Positions 62,194 through 64,000 of a stretch of DNA of 64,000 bases are shown piece by piece. Position numbers and translations under genes: made by a program. Below the pieces are notes generated by a model. The model did not search any database. It was not told the DNA's origin and worked only from the letters and a program-made list of their open reading frames with translations. Position 1 is the stretch's first letter, and the number at the start of each line of letters is the position of its first letter. Source of the stretch: Novosphingobium terrae (GTDB lineage: Bacteria; Pseudomonadota; Alphaproteobacteria; Sphingomonadales; Sphingomonadaceae); the NCBI RefSeq assembly GCF_017163935.1, contig NZ_JABVZR010000001.1:1612001-1676000 (forward strand), written 5' to 3'.

Positions 62194-64000
62194 ATGATCT
62201 CCGAAGTGTTCCGTGACCCTTCCACCTTGCCCTCCGATCTGCGCTTTCTCGCAGGCGGAGGCGAGGCTACGCGTCTCATCCTGGCGCGTGATTGGGCCAC
62301 CCACCCGCTGGGCCCACCTCAGCACTGGCCCGAAGGACTGAAGGCAACCCTAAGCACAGTTCTCAATTCACCTGAATCTATGATCCTGTGCTGGGGGCAG
62401 GAGCAACTCACATTCTTTTTCAATGAAACATATTTCCCTCTGCTGGGGCCGCGTCTGTCGTGGGCGATGGGGGCGCCTTTCGGACAGGTCTGGGCGGATG
62501 GCTGGGAACAGGCGAAACCCATCATTGCAGATGCCTTCGCTGGCAGGAGCCGTCGCTTCAACGATCTTCCCTGGAAGCTCGATACCGATCGCGGCGCGGC
62601 AGAGACCTGGTTCACCTTTTCCTACTCGCGGGTGCTCGGACCAGACGGCGAGGTAGCGGGGCTTTTCATTTTCACGAATGAAACCACAGAGCGTGTTCTG
62701 AGCGATGCCGCGTTACGACGCAGCGAGGAGCGTTTGCGGCTGGTGATCGAAGGAGCGAAGGACCACGTGATCTTCACCACCGATCTTTCCGGGACGATCG
62801 AGACTTGGTCGGCCGGGGCGGAAAGCGTTTTGGGCTGGAAATCAGTGGAGGCCATCGGGAGGCCAATGGGGCTGATTTTTACGCCGGAGGACCGCGTGCT
62901 TGGCATCGATCGTCAGGAGATCGAGATCGCTGCAGCCAAAGGATCTGCCCGTGACGAGCGCTGGCACCTGCGAAAGGACGGCACGCGTGTATTTCTCAAT
63001 GGTTCTGTTCATCCGCTCGTCGCCGATGAGCATGCCGAGCATCGCGGTTTCATCAAGGTCGCTCGCGATGACACCGAACGCTGGCATGCGCGTCAGAAGC
63101 TTGAGCAGGACAAGGCCTCGTTGGAAATCGAGGTCGCCCAGCGTGTCGCAGACCGCAATCTCCTTTGGCAGATGTCGACAGATCTCATGCTGGTTGCCGA
63201 ATTTGATGGAACGATTGAGGCCGTCAACCCGGCATGGACGACACTGCTGGGCTGGCGGGAGAGCGAATTGATAGGGCGCCCCCTGTTTTCTCTGATTCAT
63301 CCCGATGATCTGGAACATACCATCGAGGGCGCAGCCGGGATCGCCACAGGGCAGTCTTTCGCCAGTTTCGAAAACCGGTACAGACGGCGGGATGGCAGCC
63401 ATCGCGACATCAGCTGGGCCGCGGGACCTGGCCAGGGCAAAATTGTTGCCGTAGGCCGCGATGTCACCGAAGAGAGAGTGAGCACCCGTGCGCTGGCCGC
63501 CGCAGAGAGCCAGCTTCGCCAAGCGCAGAAAATGGAGGCGGTAGGCCAACTCACCGGTGGTCTCGCTCATGACTTTAACAATCTGCTCATGGGCCTGATG
63601 GGCAATCTTGAGCTCCTGCAATCACGTCTGGCTCGGGGCCGCCTTGAGGAAACCGAAAGGTTCATCGTCGCTGCTCAGACAGCGGGCAAACGTGCTGCAT
63701 CGCTCACCCAGCGCCTTCTGGCTTTTTCACGGCGCCAGACGCTCGATCCACGTCCGACAGACGTGAACCGGTTGATTGCTGGCATGGAGGACATGCTTCG
63801 CCGCATGGTTGGCCCTTCCGTTGCTATTGAGGTGGTTGGAGCCGCAGGTCTGTGGCCGGCTATGATCGATGCTGCCCAACTCGAGAGCGCGATTCTTAAT
63901 CTGTGCATCAACGCGCGTGATGCCATGCCTGACGGTGGGCGGCTGACAATCGAGACCGCCAACAAATGGCTCGACGATCGCGCGGCGCGCGATCGTGACC
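62194..64000 (+). CDS. Hybrid-type sensor kinase, 3' end cut by window
   Basis: At least 602 codons; the gene continues beyond the window. The N-terminal module (RDWATHPLGPPQHWPEG) matches the two other kinases in the window. Two PAS domains follow (about 180-300 and 320-430), then HisKA (GGLAHDFNNLL, H459) and the start of HATPase (LNLCINARDAMPDGG). Whether it ends in a receiver is not visible. It starts 83 nt after the preceding kinase on the same strand; the ribosome site before 62194 is weak. The pair may have arisen by duplication. Confidence 0.88.
   Translation, partial: MISEVFRDPSTLPSDLRFLAGGGEATRLILARDWATHPLGPPQHWPEGLKATLSTVLNSPESMILCWGQEQLTFFFNETYFPLLGPRLSWAMGAPFGQVWADGWEQAKPIIADAFAGRSRRFNDLPWKLDTDRGAAETWFTFSYSRVLGPDGEVAGLFIFTNETTERVLSDAALRRSEERLRLVIEGAKDHVIFTTDLSGTIETWSAGAESVLGWKSVEAIGRPMGLIFTPEDRVLGIDRQEIEIAAAKGSARDERWHLRKDGTRVFLNGSVHPLVADEHAEHRGFIKVARDDTERWHARQKLEQDKASLEIEVAQRVADRNLLWQMSTDLMLVAEFDGTIEAVNPAWTTLLGWRESELIGRPLFSLIHPDDLEHTIEGAAGIATGQSFASFENRYRRRDGSHRDISWAAGPGQGKIVAVGRDVTEERVSTRALAAAESQLRQAQKMEAVGQLTGGLAHDFNNLLMGLMGNLELLQSRLARGRLEETERFIVAAQTAGKRAASLTQRLLAFSRRQTLDPRPTDVNRLIAGMEDMLRRMVGPSVAIEVVGAAGLWPAMIDAAQLESAILNLCINARDAMPDGGRLTIETANKWLDDRAARDRD

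Noticed and set aside
1..64000. CRISPR array, rRNA operon or complete tRNA
   Set aside because: No regularly spaced repeats of CRISPR size, no rRNA blocks and no full tRNA cloverleaf were seen; only the 23-bp tRNA-Ser 3' end at 43705-43727.

Overview
The window reads as chromosomal DNA of a GC-rich alphaproteobacterium, most likely a sphingomonad (Novosphingobium, Sphingobium or Sphingomonas type). The reasons are two large TonB-dependent receptors with their own catabolic or iron genes, several PAS-rich hybrid histidine kinases, promoter-like sites resembling the alphaproteobacterial general-stress (EcfG) type, and a 23-bp tRNA-Ser 3' end whose acceptor stem fits alphaproteobacterial tRNA-Ser. 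The genus call is inference.

196-19358 is one long + strand catabolic cluster. It holds a TonB-dependent receptor, a Tat-exported amidohydrolase, two exported cupins, three tannase/feruloyl-esterase-family enzymes, an MFS permease, a Tat-exported MmgE/PrpD protein, a multicopper oxidase, a cytochrome c, a Vgb-like beta-propeller fused to a c-type haem site, and a YCF48-like propeller. Nearly every enzyme has an export signal, so the cluster looks like a cell-envelope pathway for a plant-type ester or phenolic compound. A 113-codon chimera between the cytochrome and the propeller gene is the scar of a deleted tandem duplication.

19828-27355 holds a frameshifted GT87-like membrane protein, a PepSY/response regulator/kinase operon, an AraC-VOC pair and a second OmpR/EnvZ-type system. 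27541-30588 is a siderophore-type receptor with a PiuC-like dioxygenase, divergent from that second system. 30731-31856 carries an IS5-type transposase scar and an unrecognised protein in AT-richer DNA.

31981-36949 holds two divergent regulator/enzyme pairs with visible palindromic operators (HxlR with a dehalogenase-like hydrolase; TetR with an FAD monooxygenase) and a two-gene chromate transporter. 37140-45082 holds an FeS-type photolyase, a hybrid kinase, a farnesyl-diphosphate-type synthase, and two copies of a divergent module (PNPOx-like stress protein plus small [2Fe-2S] ferredoxin) with matching promoter-like sites. Between them lies a 23-bp tRNA-Ser 3' fragment that looks like an integration scar.

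45235-64000 is mostly stress and envelope maintenance: a catalase-related haem protein, a lipocalin, an Nramp-related transporter with an OprB-type porin, a Ku/LigD/DUF421 operon for end joining, a flavodoxin-like reductase, a pqiABC lipid-transport operon with a 7-bp-arm palindrome in its leader, a YncE-like propeller and two more hybrid kinases. The last kinase runs off the window. No rRNA genes, complete tRNA genes or CRISPR arrays were seen.
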